Positions 32,508-45,822 of a DNA stretch of 64,000 bases are shown here, piece by piece. Numbering within the stretch: position 1 is the stretch's first letter; each line of letters starts with the position of its first letter. Under the pieces are notes generated by a model. It saw only the letters and a list, made by a program, of their open reading frames with translations, was not told the DNA's origin and searched no databases. The stretch is taken from the NCBI GenBank assembly GCA_017591395.1, contig WEDG01004934.1:1-64000 (forward strand), given 5' to 3'. The stretch comes from Schistocephalus solidus (lineage: Eukaryota; Platyhelminthes; Cestoda; Diphyllobothriidea; Diphyllobothriidae). The position numbers were made by a program, and so were the translations under genes.

Positions 32508-34854
32508 CTGTTCTGCTTAGAATTGATTTTTCGTAGTTTTTCGCTAACAAAATAAGTCTGGAAGCAAATTTTTATATTATTTTATAATGTCCGCAATAGT
32601 GAAAACTAGAAATAGAAACTCTAGCCACCACCGTTCGTGAGTTTGCGAAGTTTTCACGAAGAAGTCATCTTTTATGCAAGAACATTCTTTGTCAGAGAAC
32701 TGCAAAGTGCAAGCGTCCTGTTTGTTGTTCCCTACTTACTATAGAGCGGTATAACTCCGCTTACGATGTCGCTCACATTTGTATGCCTGTAACCTCCTGA
32801 CTAATCATTGACTGATTTATATTACTTTGTCTGCGTAATGCTCGAGTTTAATATCGCCGTCTTACATTTGTGATCTGCACACACCCGGTGTATTTTAAAA
32901 ATCTAAGAACGGGTTCATGCTGTTAATAGTCATTTTTAATTAGGCCAAAGATGTTCGAGATCTCTGTTCGAGATCCGTTTGATACCCTCACCTCCATCAA
33001 AATCCTCAGTAGAAAAATTGGAACTAAAATTGGTACGAAGTGGCAACACTGCCAACGCGGATAAACCTGGTACGCCGAGAAAAATAAGGACTGTCGCTAG
33101 TCAAGATTTAGTAGCCGCATAAACAGCCCACGGAAACCCCAGGGATGTACTTATAAAAAATGTCAAGTGAAAAGTTGTGGTCTATAGTGTCTCAGCATGC
33201 AGATAACACTGATTTGTACTTAGAGCTCATTATGCTTAGTCTGTTCTAAAGTGAATAGGCCGCCGCGGTGCCGTAGAATGGCCTGCCAGGTCCCCAGACC
33301 TCTGTCCTCCGGACTTCGTTCTCCGGGTAATGCTCAGAAATCAGGCATTCAACGATAAATCAAAGAGCCAATTATCTGAAAACGAACACCATAAGGGTAG
33401 GGGAAGATATCAAACCGGGTGTATGCAAAAAGTAACTAATTCAACGATTGAAGCATGTCGACACTGTATTGCAAGTAATGGTTTACATTTTGAACATTTG
33501 TTGTAACCCTGTATAAAAAAAAATTGTTCATTTATTTGTAACCTGTAAGAATCATTAGGGCTCTGTTACATCTAGGTCACTCTGCATACTTGTATTTTTA
33601 TCCTTTTAAGTAGATAATTCAAAATATTTCCCCTTTTTCGGAGCATATTACTTAAATACTTTGACGAATAGGATAAGATAGGTCGTCTACATGTATTCCC
33701 GAGTCAGTCACCCCTCCACCCTCTCTCTCTCACGGTCTCTCTCGCATTCCTACACAAGACCCCCATTCTCCCTCGTTCGCCCATACCCGCTTCGCTTATC
33801 TCTCCCAGCGTTTTACTTCCTCCGGCCCGTCCTTCAAAAGTATTTTATTTTTACTTCCTTTGCTCTACTTCCCATCAAATAATGCTCTGAAGTTTCATCT
33901 TTCCTCTTCCTCGTTTCTCACCCTGCTTTCTTTTACTGAACTCTGTCGTATAAGTACGCGAAGGCCGAAAGTGCGCAAAATGCAGTTCAGATAGCACTCT
34001 AGTATTCAGATAATAACGCGCACCGTAAGTACTGTGATTTTACGAAAATAATTCAGCCACTGAACACAGTCAACTCAAGAGTACCTAGCTCAAGGAATGT
34101 CTTATTAGGCTCTACGATAGGAAGGCACCGCTAACCGACGTGAAACACGGGCATATCTGCTGCAAGTCCTTTTGATCTAAACTACTGGCATACGGGCTGT
34201 CGAGCACCTAGTTTTTTCTTCGGACGGTTGCTGCATTAACATCTGCCATTAGTCGAGTATCGCACTAACCATCGCTCTTTGTGCGTAAGCAGATTTTTTG
34301 CCAAAATTCGGACGGAATCATCGTATTTTTTTTATTTGAGATCGCCTACTAGAAATTTAGCGATTGGAAACGTGAAACATTTGATTTTATAAAATTCTTA
34401 AAAATCGACAATCCAACACTTCAAACGCCCTAACAATGCTCAAAGATTACTCTGTTTTTCTATGATATATTCCCCTCATTGGCCAGAGGCGAAAGGTTGA
34501 AAACACAACTGTGTGCTAAACTGTACTTGCGGTTTATGAAACTCCAAAAGTGTTATTTCCCGACCATCGATGGACAGATTTCCTCTATATCGTTTCCCAC
34601 ATAATGGCCACCAAAGATAACTTTTGTTATGTAGATAATAGGAGCATCTTTATAATACCTCTGCGAATGAACAGAAAAGTACAATTACTGCGTGCTGTAC
34701 GCACCGCAATTCATTATGCCTTGACAAAGAATATGACTGCCACTTTGAAAGATTATGTAGATACAGTCGTCGATCATAATATCAGAGACCCTAGTGCACT
34801 GCATAAAAGCGAGAGTCCTTTCTGCTACATGTAAAGTGCGTTACAGTAGATTTG

Positions 34855-35060
<206 letters not shown>

Positions 35061-36864
35061 AATGTGGTAGTAAGCAGGCGACGCTGTCAGGACAATTATG
35101 GGAAACTTCCGGAGAGAGGGGCATTGTCACATGCAGCGCTTGGTCGCGCTAATTATGCGCTTTCTGAATTCTCCTGTCCTGCAACGGGAGCTGCGGCTGT
35201 TTTGGTATACACATGGCATTGTCATTTAATCACTGACTGGATATTTGAAGCTGCAGATTCTGCTTTCCGGACTACTGGCAATGCCGGTTCTCACATTAAC
35301 AGCTTTTATGAAGTGGTGAAAAGACAGTGGGAGTAACCGGTCACTATTATATACTATTATTACTACTATTGCTACTTTGATTACTATTTACCTGTTGATC
35401 CTTCATCCCTCTTTCCGAGGTGTAATTGAATGTTTAAGAGATTTGCGTCAAAAGAACCATGTACGCACATATTTGGTGCGTTTCTTGTCTGCTCGTGTTG
35501 TTTGCCTGCATCTCACCGAGTGCTTTTATTCGTTCCTTTTTCACACCAGTAAGGTGCCATTTCCACCCAGTAAAATTACTGAATAAATAGGAACTTAGCA
35601 ATCTTCACGTCTCTTCGGCTATTTGCCACTTCCGCCAGATTGATAACAAGAACAAAGATTGCAGTACAGTTGTTTCTCCGACCTTTCGTTTTTCCTTAGT
35701 GTATATTCTCTTCCCTACAAGACTGTGCACCCGGAGGATTCATTTCTATTAGGGTTTCACGTGGGTAATGAGAAACTTCCTGAGTGGAATTTATGTACAG
35801 GAAGAGGCTTTGGCTTTGCAACCAGCCCAATCTTCGAATATATATTTTGCTGTTGGCCCATTGCCACAGTAGCTGAGACAGTTCCAAATGTTATCAAAAT
35901 CGCTCATAGCAGTGCAATCCTGTGACTTATCACCTGCAGAAACCCTCCAGTTTCACGCAGTGGATTAAGAGGCTTTTCTGCAGTCTTGACATTTTTGTTG
36001 TGCACTGCCCAGTGAATCATGTCACGCCGAGCTAATTCGGCAAGTTCAGAGTCATAAGAGAATAACCTCTTCTGCGTTCTTTGCTGTCCTCCGTGAGCCA
36101 CACCCTTCCCATACCGGAACTACATGAACAAAAGGCTCATATCTTTTTGCCTTTGCATAGGGGCTATGCTTGCATTATGTATAGGCCGCCAATAAGACCA
36201 CAGTAGTGGTTAGTTTAAATGAGCCATGGCTTCGTTGTTGCTTCCATTTTTACCCGAAGATAGCTGCTTAAAACAACACACACACACACAGAAATATTAT
36301 ATTCGATGAACTTAAATAAATTTAACCCATTGTATTATTCTAACATAGTTCGTCGAACCAATTTGAAATTGGTATATTCTACTTGTTCTTTTTTAGGACA
36401 GGTACAATTTGAGTTAGGTTTCTTAAAACGTGTTCCCTATTTGCAGAGGTAAAGCTAGACGCCGCGTCTGCGCAGTAATGTATGTTACGGCTTAAACCTC
36501 TCATCTAGGCACTTTGTGATTTTGGGAATTGCGCATGTCTAGTATCTGCCACAGAGGCAGGTTTTGCTAGTAAGTTTTTGGCAAACCACAGAGTCTTAGG
36601 AGACTTGTGTCAATAGACTGAGGAGCTTTGAATTCCCATTCGAGGAAGAAACTTTGCTCTTTCTATTTTTGAGGACATGTCATGAATTCGGGTTTTGTAA
36701 ACTCAAAGCTCCCACTTCTAAACTTTGTCTAATCAAACAGAAATTATTGGGTGTTTGAAACATAATCATTTTTTCATGACTGCTTGCTTAGCGGTGATGA
36801 CGAATACTTCCTTCATATGACGTAATTATTTGTGTTTGTAAATATGTGCCCTTATGAAAATCAT

Positions 36865-36967
36865 TTGATTAAATGTTGAAAAGCTCGGCTTCCTCGGTGG
36901 GAGTCGAATCCACGACAAAAACGGGAAGACTTTAGTAAAGCCAACGCTCTAAATACCCGAGGTAAAA
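36865..36967 (-). repeat. tRNA-like SINE (family 2), - copy
   Basis: Read on -, CCTCGG ... CCGAGG can close an acceptor-like stem. GTATTTAGAGCGTTGG resembles a D-arm. GGCTT-TACTAAA-AAGTC-like pairing forms an anticodon-like arm with CTA in anticodon position, and GTGGATTCGACTCCCAC forms a T-arm with a TTCGACT loop. Position 33 is A instead of the invariant U and the T-stem has an A-C mismatch. The 3' extension AAGCCGAGCTTTTCAAC is shared with the copy at 37170. It is a SINE or tRNA pseudogene, not a working tRNA. Confidence 0.6.
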
Positions 36968-37169
36968 GGTCCCCAGGAACCGTGAGGCTAATCGAACTTT
37001 GGTCAAGTTACACATCCCCTATTAATTAAGTACGCTTGGTAGTCAGCTGATTGATTCTGGATTGATTGTTTAGGAAATCCTGCTTGGACAGTCAGGTTAC
37101 TGAATAAGAATTGGTGAATTCCGTACGCTGCAGTAGATTGGGCGGGTTACCTGACTCAAGGCACCCGGT

Positions 37170-37290
37170 AAGGCTTCATGGCTTAGGTAGTGAAGACTTT
37201 GGTTGTGCTGTCATTGGTTCGAATCCCACTGAGGCTGCTCAGCTTTTCACAGTTGGGTCAATTAAATCATTTTTATCTGCTTAAACCACC
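37170..37290 (+). repeat. tRNA-like SINE (family 2), + copy with Pol III boxes
   Basis: The A-box TGGCTTAGGTAG is at 37179-37190 and the B-box GGTTCGAATCC at 37216-37226, both close to the Pol III consensus. The tail GCTCAGCTTTTCACAGTTG, then AATTAAATCATTTTT, matches the complement of the - copy's flank. The pair is inverted, ~200 bp apart. Confidence 0.7.
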
Positions 37291-38970
37291 ACCTCACGCT
37301 GTGTCCACTTTCTCGTGGTTCTGTTCTAAGTCACTGACAGCAATGCTTCACACCCACCTTTAACTATGGTATCTGACGTAAATCCAATGTGAATTCTCGT
37401 AGTTCTGGCCATTGTGCTTGATTTCACGCACATATCTGTGCAATCGATTGCGCGGCCGTGTTTCTGAGTGTCTTAAGGCAGCACCCAGTCTGATTAAATG
37501 TAGTCGTTGGGCTAAATTTAGTGTCTTCTTCTTCCTTCTCCTTAAACATCACCGTCCGACTTGTTTTCTTAATCTTCCTCCGTTGCTAAAAGTCCATACA
37601 GCACCATATCTCAGATCGAGTTGCGTGACTCTTTAAAATGCTTTAACGGGCATTATGCTGCGTTTTGTGGTGTCAGGCTCTACTTTTCGGCCACTTTACC
37701 AAAGAACGTTATCAATCCTCTTGCCTCCTTTTAGTCGACGTAGGTTTTTATGAAGGCCGAGGTCGAATTTTGTTACATTGATCCCAGTTAGCACCGGCTT
37801 GACGTTTTGGTGCTTTTTCTCTGTGTTCACCCATTTATCGCTTTGTTTTTCCCTACTCGTTCTTGCCCATTTAAAATTGTGCTGTTTTTCGTTGATGGGG
37901 CCTCCAATTCGTTCTGTTCCGTTATCTCCTTTACACACGCGTGCTTACAATTGCGCAAACCTCTTCTCGCTCTGATGGCTAAAAAAGGCACCCAGATTAA
38001 TATACATATATGGATAAATTAGTTATGCAAAACTCCTTGTACGCTTTTAGTCAAAAGGTCTTTCCTATCCTTTCCTCGTTGTGTATCCAGCACACCTGAT
38101 TTCTTCTACCGTCAGCCGACCTGCGCGAACGAGGAAGCAAGATGCGCTGGCTGATTAAGGCACATTCCATTGTGACTGTAGTCGGCGTGTGCGTACCATC
38201 GCTTCCAGTTTTACCCACTTCCGGGATTTCATTGCACCCAAGGCATCCTGATTCATTTTAAGTGTTGTTACGGTGTAAGTATAACGAAGGAGTGTTTGGT
38301 CTACCTGCCAACCTTTTTTAGCGTGCGACTGGTCTAATGACTGGAGTTTGACATGGGCACTGCTACTGCTGAGGGAGGCCCAGTTCGCACCTTGCTTTCC
38401 AGCAGGAACCTGAGCCGTGTTTTTTGGAGGGAGGAGGGAAGAATAACATTTCGGATCAACACAAAGTGGCTTTGCATCCAGGGCAAAAGCGAGCATTTTT
38501 GCTTTGAAAGTGTTCATTTACACCTCATAATTTGTGTTCATTGGCGGGCGGTGGTGGCTCCGGCCACGCAGTTCTGGCTCAAAAACAACAGTTCCGAGGC
38601 CCCACGAGGAGTTGATTTATGTCCTAGTTCCCCATCCTGCAGTAAACGCGAGTTTACTCGTTATCCAGCTGTGACGCGTCTCTGATACGCTCATTTCTCC
38701 CACTTACTCCGAAATGCATTATTGTTTTCAAGAAGCACTAATGCGACTGAATTGCACTTTTAAGCCGTGTTATGTGGGTTTGATGGGTCGGGTGAGGAGA
38801 TATTTGAAGCGCTATTGCACCCATTGATGTGGCACTGTTTGTGAGTTTTTTTTAGAGATTTAAAAAATTAGCGCGTATCTTCGACTACTGACGTTAGCCT
38901 AGGACGCTTGCTTACGTTCTTCTCAGTAAACGCGCTGTTCGCTTGGATTAAATGATTCGTAGGCTGAGCA
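37291..38970. other. Intronic stretch, nothing recognised
   Basis: Short open frames only, with no protein motif or repeat match found. Confidence 0.45.
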
Positions 38971-38976
38971 CGTAGT

Positions 38977-38978
<2 letters not shown>

Positions 38979-39007
<29 letters not shown>
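38979..39007. repeat. (GA)n microsatellite
   Basis: A short GA dinucleotide run with one C interruption. Confidence 0.9.
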
Positions 39008-39008
<1 letters not shown>

Positions 39009-39039
39009 AAAATACGCTTTATTTTGAAAGTATCACCTC

Positions 39040-39370
39040 AAAGTTTTCAGCAAAAAGGCCTTCATTTACCGTGGAAAAAATGGGTTCGCAAAAGAGATAG
39101 TACCGAAAAAAAACAGGATGTATAGTGACCGAAAGCTGCAATTGTCGGTATCATTAATAGTAGTCTTTGAATGCGTCCCAAAATGGTGCCAGATTTTCTT
39201 AAAAGCGGTGCAGGCATCGTTTGCGAGAGATCTTATTGTAGTTAGTATAAACAAAGAGTGGTAAATAGGAGTATATTGAGAAAAATGGGCCAGCCCGTGC
39301 ACGTATAAAAAATTCACTTGTGCACGGAGGAGAAAAAAATGGTGGATCAAATTCTGGTTTCACATCGAAA
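39040..39370 (+). repeat. Interspersed repeat, copy 2 (partner at 1270-1570)
   Basis: It aligns with 1270-1570 in the same orientation; the shared blocks are listed in that entry. Confidence 0.6.
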
Positions 39371-40409
39371 ATCTCCCAAACCACAAACAACCTAAACGTT
39401 AGCATCTTTATGCCACCTCTGAGTCAGCGCGTCCGATCCCATCTCTCGTCTGCCTGATGTAGTCTTGTCCCCTTGATAAACAGCAGCAGAGGCAAAGGGA
39501 ATGCCATGGGCTGCGCGCGTGGAATAAGTCACTCTGTCCGGGCGGATGTCCAGGTTGCAATAGCTCCTTAATGCGACTTAATGGGAGCTCCCACTGCTGT
39601 GAGGTCTGGTTTATGTGAAGCACGTGTGTGTGTGTGTCTCTGCGGGAGCCTATCTGTCCGGTCAGCCACAGAGCCCACACCCGTCTTCAGTCATCTCCCC
39701 CCGCCCTCTTCTGCCACAGGAAGACAACGTTTGGGCGAAACAAGAATGACAAAAACGCTGCACAAGTTTCTCACACTATGATCCTCGCACGCAGGTCTCA
39801 GTTGCCTCTCCACACAGCGCTGGCCCTCCCCCGCCCGCATCTAGTAAGACAGAAGAACCATCGCAGTGGGAAACCAGTTTTGGAACGGTACGAAAACAGC
39901 AGCACATTTCGCATCGATGCGCCTGAAGGCCTTGAGTTTTGTTTGAGCAAATGGAATACTGTAGTTTGAAGTAAACTGATAATTTAGCAAAATTTCGATA
40001 CTTTCGCTTGCGCATGTGCACTACTTTTTGTCAAATTTGCTGAACAGGCTATTGAAGCGTACGATTTATTGGAATTGGATTCCAAATAGGAAGAATGCAT
40101 TTCGAGTTAAACCCACATGTATTGCAAACCGTTTCCCAGTACCTAAAAAACTGCCCATTCTCTGTAAACTGGGGAGGGTGAAGACCTACTCCTGTACAAC
40201 TCGCTGATGCGTAAATTCATTTTGGGAGAAAAAAAACCAGTATGCATTGACACCTGGGGAAACCACGCACGCTTACAGTAGCAGTTTTTTTTAAGATCAA
40301 TAAAATAGATTGCAAATGTTTCTAGTGGACCGTCCGCACACCATGTAGCTGTAAATTAGGTGTTGTCCCCATCTCTGTCTCGAAGCCAAGCTACTTCGAT
40401 TACCCCCTT

Positions 40410-40580
40410 TTCTGAGCAGGCTCGAAACGGAAGTGGAGGGCTGGTTCCGTTAGACCAAGATGTCGATGGCTAACGCACTTGGCGTAAACTCTGAGGCACC
40501 TGAGTCAGTATACTTGACCGAGAAAGGCTGACAAATTAGAAATGACTATCCCATTCTCCGCTTGCCTTTGTCAGTGTGTC
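40410..40580 (+). repeat. SINE family 1, diverged copy
   Basis: It keeps a GGTTCCGTTAG head block, a GGCTAACGCACTTGGCGTAA A-box-like segment, and the body end AGAAATGACTATCCCATTCT, CCGCTTGCCTTTGTCAGTG. It lies ~115 bp before ZFYVE1 exon 5. Confidence 0.5.
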
Positions 40581-40695
40581 ATCCAACATTATACTATGGA
40601 GTCGAAATTCCCCACTAAAGTACTGTTTTGCTATTTTGCTTTGGTTCTTTTTTTCAGCCAATATTTCTTCCTTTTTGTCCATTTTTAATTTGTAG

Positions 40696-40932
40696 GCCTG
40701 CTACGCAAATGGCAAGGCAGTACTCCTCGTCCCCAAAGTTCTTGACAATGGGGATAGCCCGCTAACTGGCGTTGTAAAGTACATTTGGGCTGGTTACGTG
40801 CTCAAGTGTCCTCACCACGGAACTGTCTACAGGAGCCGGGCCTATTGGTCTGGAAACCCACCCCCTGAGAACACGGCAGGCATTCAGTGGCAGGTCGTGC
40901 ATGTGTGGCCGGGTGAAACCACCCTCTTACAG
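40696..40932 (+). CDS. ZFYVE1: ZFYVE1 homologue, exon 5
   Basis: The exon starts after TTTGTAG at 40695 in phase 0 and encodes ACYANGKAVLLVPKVL, GVVKYIWAGYVLKCPHHGTV, YRSRAYWSGNPPPENT and QVVHVWPGETTLLQ. The family pattern is CKACY, a YxWxGYVxxCPxxGxVYRSRxYWxGN stretch and (I/V)VHVWPG. The additional CP..G cysteine and CKAC complete the central zinc module. The donor is CAG|GTACAG at 40933, phase 0. Bases from +2 of this donor onward belong to the target site and body of the TA-flanked element at 40936-42850. The preceding intron is 24.4 kb and the following one 12.4 kb. Confidence 0.92.
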
Positions 40933-40935
40933 GTA

Positions 40936-42850
40936 CAGTAGCTGTCCTAACTCATGAAATCTGATGGATTTCATGAGTTACGGCCCGTTACGCAAAATCG
41001 GCGCACGCTGCGTCCACCAAAGTTTTACATCAATAAAGAACCGATCTTAATGAAAAATAGGGCTTATTGTAGTTTACAAAGTAATATTACATTGTCTAGA
41101 AATACTTATTTTTGTTAGAAAAGTTACGGATTACGAAAATGTGAAAAATCGACTTAGTTCAGTAATCTGAAGTTGTAAATGTATAGGAAGCCACTCCATG
41201 CAATTAAACAAGTGAATAAAGCAGAAAAAGCCTAATTACTTTTGAAAATAGTCTTTTTCAGAGTTTTGCACATACATATTCCTCTAGATTGAGCGCAACG
41301 TAAAGGATGGCCGTCATCAAGCAGCCTAACATGAAAGTGTATAGTCCAACACCGTTTCAAGAGAATTGGCAGTATTTCTTCCGTTTGAACATTGTCTTAG
41401 ATTCTTTTAACCAAGGCAAGCAGATTTTCGTTTGATTGCACCGATAGGGACGTCACAGGAATATAATATTTCGTAAGCTTGCATGTTCACAGGCCGGTCA
41501 CTGACTAACAAATTTAAATCGAATCATCAGGTTCCATTTTAAATGTACTACTAAGTGCATATAAACATGACTATTCTATTGTTAAATTTCTCTATAACTA
41601 TTTTGGGCTTTCTATTACGATGAGTTTCAGCAAGTCTTTGAAAATGGAGTGAATTCTTTACGATTTTCAGGGTCTTCAGTCGACTGCCCATACATGTACA
41701 TTCCGTTCAACGTGTTTGGTAAAACCTTCGAAATAATATATTTCTTAAAAGCATTTACCCAAGTAGCAACTTTTATCGCGTTTTTTCTAATGCAAGCGAC
41801 CGTATGAGTTATATTTGCAGACTAACTTAAACATGAAACCTCGCTGCCGTGAAAAATGAACATCCAAAACAAAAGCCAGAATAATATATGCCTATAACTA
41901 GTTAAAAAATTTATTGTAAGTTACCTTTTTGAAAAGTGCTTTAATTAGATGTTTTGCTGTCAAATATCTGCGTAATTAACGTTTTTTCTAAAGTGAAGTC
42001 AAGGAAGAACTTGAACCGTTTGACCAAATTTTCGATTTCACTTAAACGTAGGGATAACATTTCTGTTGAAAATTAAAGGACTCACTTTTCTCTTTCTATT
42101 GGAGCGTTTTTCGATATATTTGCTTACTTCTCAGTCTAGTTCTAAGATTTCAAACACACACGAGAGTGGCCGAATACATACCAAGATTTTGCGATGAAAT
42201 GTAAATTTTCTGCCTCTTCCGTTTCAAGTTTCCTTATTCATTTATAGTCAACTTCAGACTGAAATCGTTTTGGCAGGCTTCGCGTACGCCGTGACAGCGA
42301 AAAGTGGCGTTGTCATCGCGTCTCGTATATATGCGCGTTTCAGTTCCTAACTATCGGTGTGGTAAAACAAAGTACATTCACAAAAGTTTATTACAGCGTT
42401 TTTTTGGTACAAAACGTCATAACTTGGCAAAAAAATGATTTTTTAAACTAAATATGCCCTCATTTTTCCGAAAACAATGTGATCTCTCAATCTTGCATTC
42501 ACCTGAATTTCGTTAACACAAAATAATATTTTTCCTTCTCCGAAGGGATATATTCCAAATTTTCTCGGCTTATATTAATTTTCACTCATAGTACTGCGCA
42601 AAAAGAAAAATGTTTTGATCTGTAGCTTTCAATGGCGTAGGAAAACTCCTGGATGGCAAGAAACGTCGGATTTTGCCTTATTTAGCCCTGTTTTCCCATC
42701 AATAAACTGATCTGACGTGAACTCTTTATTATTAAACAGCTTTTTGTGCATCAATTTTAATAAAACAAACAGAACTAACACTCTAAAATGCCTGCCCTGC
42801 TACTAACTCAAATTCTGATATAAACATTTCATGAGTTAGGCTATCTACTG
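40936..42850. mobile_element. 1.9-kb TA-flanked inverted-repeat element (Tc1/mariner-like, non-autonomous)
   Basis: The left end is CAGTAGCTGTCCTAACTCAT followed by GAAAT. The right end, read on -, is CAGTAGATAGCCTAACTCAT followed by GAAAT. TA dinucleotides at 40934-40935 and 42851-42852 fit a TA target duplication, and CAGT termini are typical of Tc1/mariner elements. A subterminal hairpin AACTCATGAAATC/GATTTCATGAGTT follows the left end. No transposase frame is visible. Copies of the same interior are at 55180-55669 and 61000-62322. Confidence 0.8.
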
Positions 42851-42852
42851 TA

Positions 42853-44985
42853 TTCATCCCCTTTCCCCGCGCACTCCCTCTTTGCCCCAAGCCCTCGAAA
42901 TTAACAATTAACTTTGACACGATCCCATTACACTATCGCGCAGTTTCGTCCTCGTAATGCTGTTTTAAAGCCCGCAGTTTTCCGGTTTGCTGCCATTTAA
43001 AACCTCCCATCTTCGGTTGGCTGCGAACCAAAACAGCTGGAGTGAAGTGGTCACAGATGCAGAGGGACAAGGTGATTCGACGCACCTGAGAACATCCATA
43101 TTGCCCGCAGGCATCTGCAGGTTTTTCCTACTCTCGCTAGACAGCGAATCCGTGAGATCGTACGCACGCTGCCCCCTCCCCGCCCCGTTATCGACTTTGC
43201 GTCTGAGCTATTTTCTGACAGGAAGAAATCCACCGTCATTGTTTGTCGGCAACGTTAAAACACCGACTGCCCGTGATATCCCATTAAATTCCTCGCGCCA
43301 TCGTGAATGGTCATTCGAGCTACACGCCATGCATGTAAGCCGCTGTGGCAGTTTCGCTAATCACGTAGAAGGGACGCTCTGCACCGAGCACATGTTGCAT
43401 AGCCAGGATTTTTGCTGCAAATTGCGTAATGAACAATCAAAAGGGTAGTACGGACGAAGACAACCGGTTGGATATTGGTTCTGATCGGCACATCACGAGT
43501 GCTTACGAGCACAGCTGAGAGTGCGCGAATCCTTGGACCTGTATTTTCTTTAAAGCCACACGGTCGGATTCCTTTGCTGACTACTATCCCCGAGTCTGGG
43601 CGCCGCTACCTCTACTAGGACAGAAAGGCGAAGTCTATTCGAGCACCGGAACAATTTGCTTATTTTGCTGAGCTTTCAAAATCCTGCAGTACAGCAACAA
43701 AAAGGCAACACTTAAAGGAAGTAAAAACCAATCAATAACGAATAACCGTCAAGAAAATTGCCTACGCCAGAAGCAAGACTAACTGAGAATTGATTGAAGC
43801 CCGGTCGAAGGATGAGCACTCAATCAATCCATGTATCGATTTAAAGCCGGCCTACGGAGCCCTACACAGTCACGTTCAGACTTGCGTCAGTGATCATTGA
43901 TTGGTTTGTTCCCCCCCCCGTTTAAGTGTCGCCTGTTTGTTGCTGCTGGTATCTCTGACGATGGACTCCTGTAGGAGTTTGAAAGCTCAGGATAGTAAAC
44001 AAATTATTCCGGTGCTTGAACATACTTAGCCTTCGCTCATGCGATCTCCTAAGACTCAAACCTTCGATTTCCTTCGTAAGGGTAATCAGTTTTGTCGTAT
44101 TAACCGTTTTCGCCGTGCAGACTAAATAAAAATGGCAGAAAATACCCACTGCACTCCAGCAATGCCCGTATTTTCAAAAAATGAAATCGAGCTGTCCAGC
44201 GTGGGGGTCCATGATTGTTAGAACTGCAAGTAGGTCGCATCGATGTTGCCACGCAGTGAACCAAGCGTCACTGGGAGCCATGGTATGCCTTAGTCGCACA
44301 AGTTACTGCTGCGCCGTCAGTGAGATAGCAAGTCGCCTCAGTGACGGAAGAACGATCCGACACAAAACCCCCGCGAACTCGAAAGCCGATCTTTCATGAT
44401 GGGGGGACGATGTTATGGAGGAGGAAGGCATTAGCAAACACGAAGAATTTTAAGTATTGCCGCTGTAAAAAGAATAAACATGCTTAGCGACCAACGAGGA
44501 CGAGAGTGAACTAAGCTGAAGTGAAAGACTGGCCGACTCAAACACAGCCTGTCAACCAGGGCGGCGGTGGCGAGATGCTACGGTGAGATGCGTGTGCGAC
44601 GCAGGCAGACAAGCGGTCTTACACGCACAAGGCAACAATTGGCATATAATGAGAGCGTTGAGCATGACTCTGCAGTCTCTGAAGATGGTTAGACGAAAAA
44701 AACTACCCGAAACGCCAAACATCTCTCGGTGAACGCCTCTTCTTCCTTTGACATACTTGGCGCTCCTGTGTGTCTAAATTTTTATAAATATAAATGAAAT
44801 AATTATGGTACAACAGGCTTTAAGGTCAATTTGTGTCAGTTTAGATTAGTCACCTCCATTTGATTTCCTGCAGCCAAGTCCTATATCATCCTGTTTTCTT
44901 GCCCCGTGCATCTACCTTTCTACTCTTATTTTGCTGTGACGATTGCCTGCGTCCAGGTTAACTAAAGACACACACACACGACAGT
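42853..44985. other. Intronic stretch with two CTGANGA...GAAA motifs
   Basis: There is no gene I can support; the open frame 42987-43448 has no recognised domain. Two retroelement-end-like motifs lie at 43955-43984 and 44679-44712 (see findings). Confidence 0.5.
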
Positions 44986-45822
44986 TCGTCCGTCGTAGTT
45001 TGACGATGTCCACCATGTGCTCCACGGAAGAGTGTGGCAGGGACGGCAAATTGCGCGTGGATTAGTTTTAAGTAAAATTAGCCTTGCGCTGCATCTACCG
45101 CACACGCTCCTCCTCCCCCACTCCAGCCGGGTGTCATGACAAAGTCAAGAAGACCGGATATGGGAGAGGGCGCAGGTGGCTGGCGCAACCGCGGCCCCTA
45201 GACCCTAGCCGACCTAGGGCGTACCACCACACCTGGCTCGGATCCCACGGAGTAGGAGTGCCATAAAAGCCACATTAAGAAGGAGCCATTGCAACCTGCC
45301 TCTCAGTCCACCAGTCAGCCACACCACATAAAACACACATTGGGCTGACCACGCGGTCCGAGTTATCCCGTTAGTTGGCGACCTTCCAAGCCACTGCATT
45401 TGGTGCACCGTGATAGTTCCAAGCACGTCAGATTGTTTATAGTGACGAAAATGCGCTGAACTGTTGATCTCACTCTCTCCCCCACATCCAAAATCAGACC
45501 ACCGTCCGAGCCTGTCTGATGTGGGAGTGGGCCCATTGGCTGACGGTTGTGCGTACCCGTCTTCGCTCGCCACAGCACGACCTGGCCCCCATCACACACA
45601 CACCAGGATTTCCTAAATCAGGGGAGATCGAGGAACCATCACCGTCTGATTCGCAGTCCACTGGTCAGCCAATCGACAGACAGCACACACACTGGGCCGA
45701 CGGCGTAAATTTGTGTAAGCGTCAGATTGGCAGCCCTCCAGGCCACGGTTTCTAGGACACCGTGATATTCTCAGGTATATGATGATGGTGTGGGTTTTGT
45801 CTACGTATTGGTGTAGGTAGTG
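44986..45822 (-). repeat. 5'-truncated LINE copy: U units plus start of the LINE tail
   Basis: It begins (CA)n-CGACAGTTCGTCCGTCGTAG and runs through two U units to GTCTACGTATTGGTGTAGGTAG, the segment that follows the LINE stop codon in the copies at 24000-24095 and 48660-48740. It then stops abruptly at 45822. This is what a LINE insertion on the - strand looks like when reverse transcription ends just past the 3' region. Confidence 0.7.

Noticed and set aside
36895..36967. Functional suppressor tRNA with CTA anticodon
   Set aside because: U33 is A, the T-stem has a mismatch, and a SINE-type 3' extension shared with a second copy follows.
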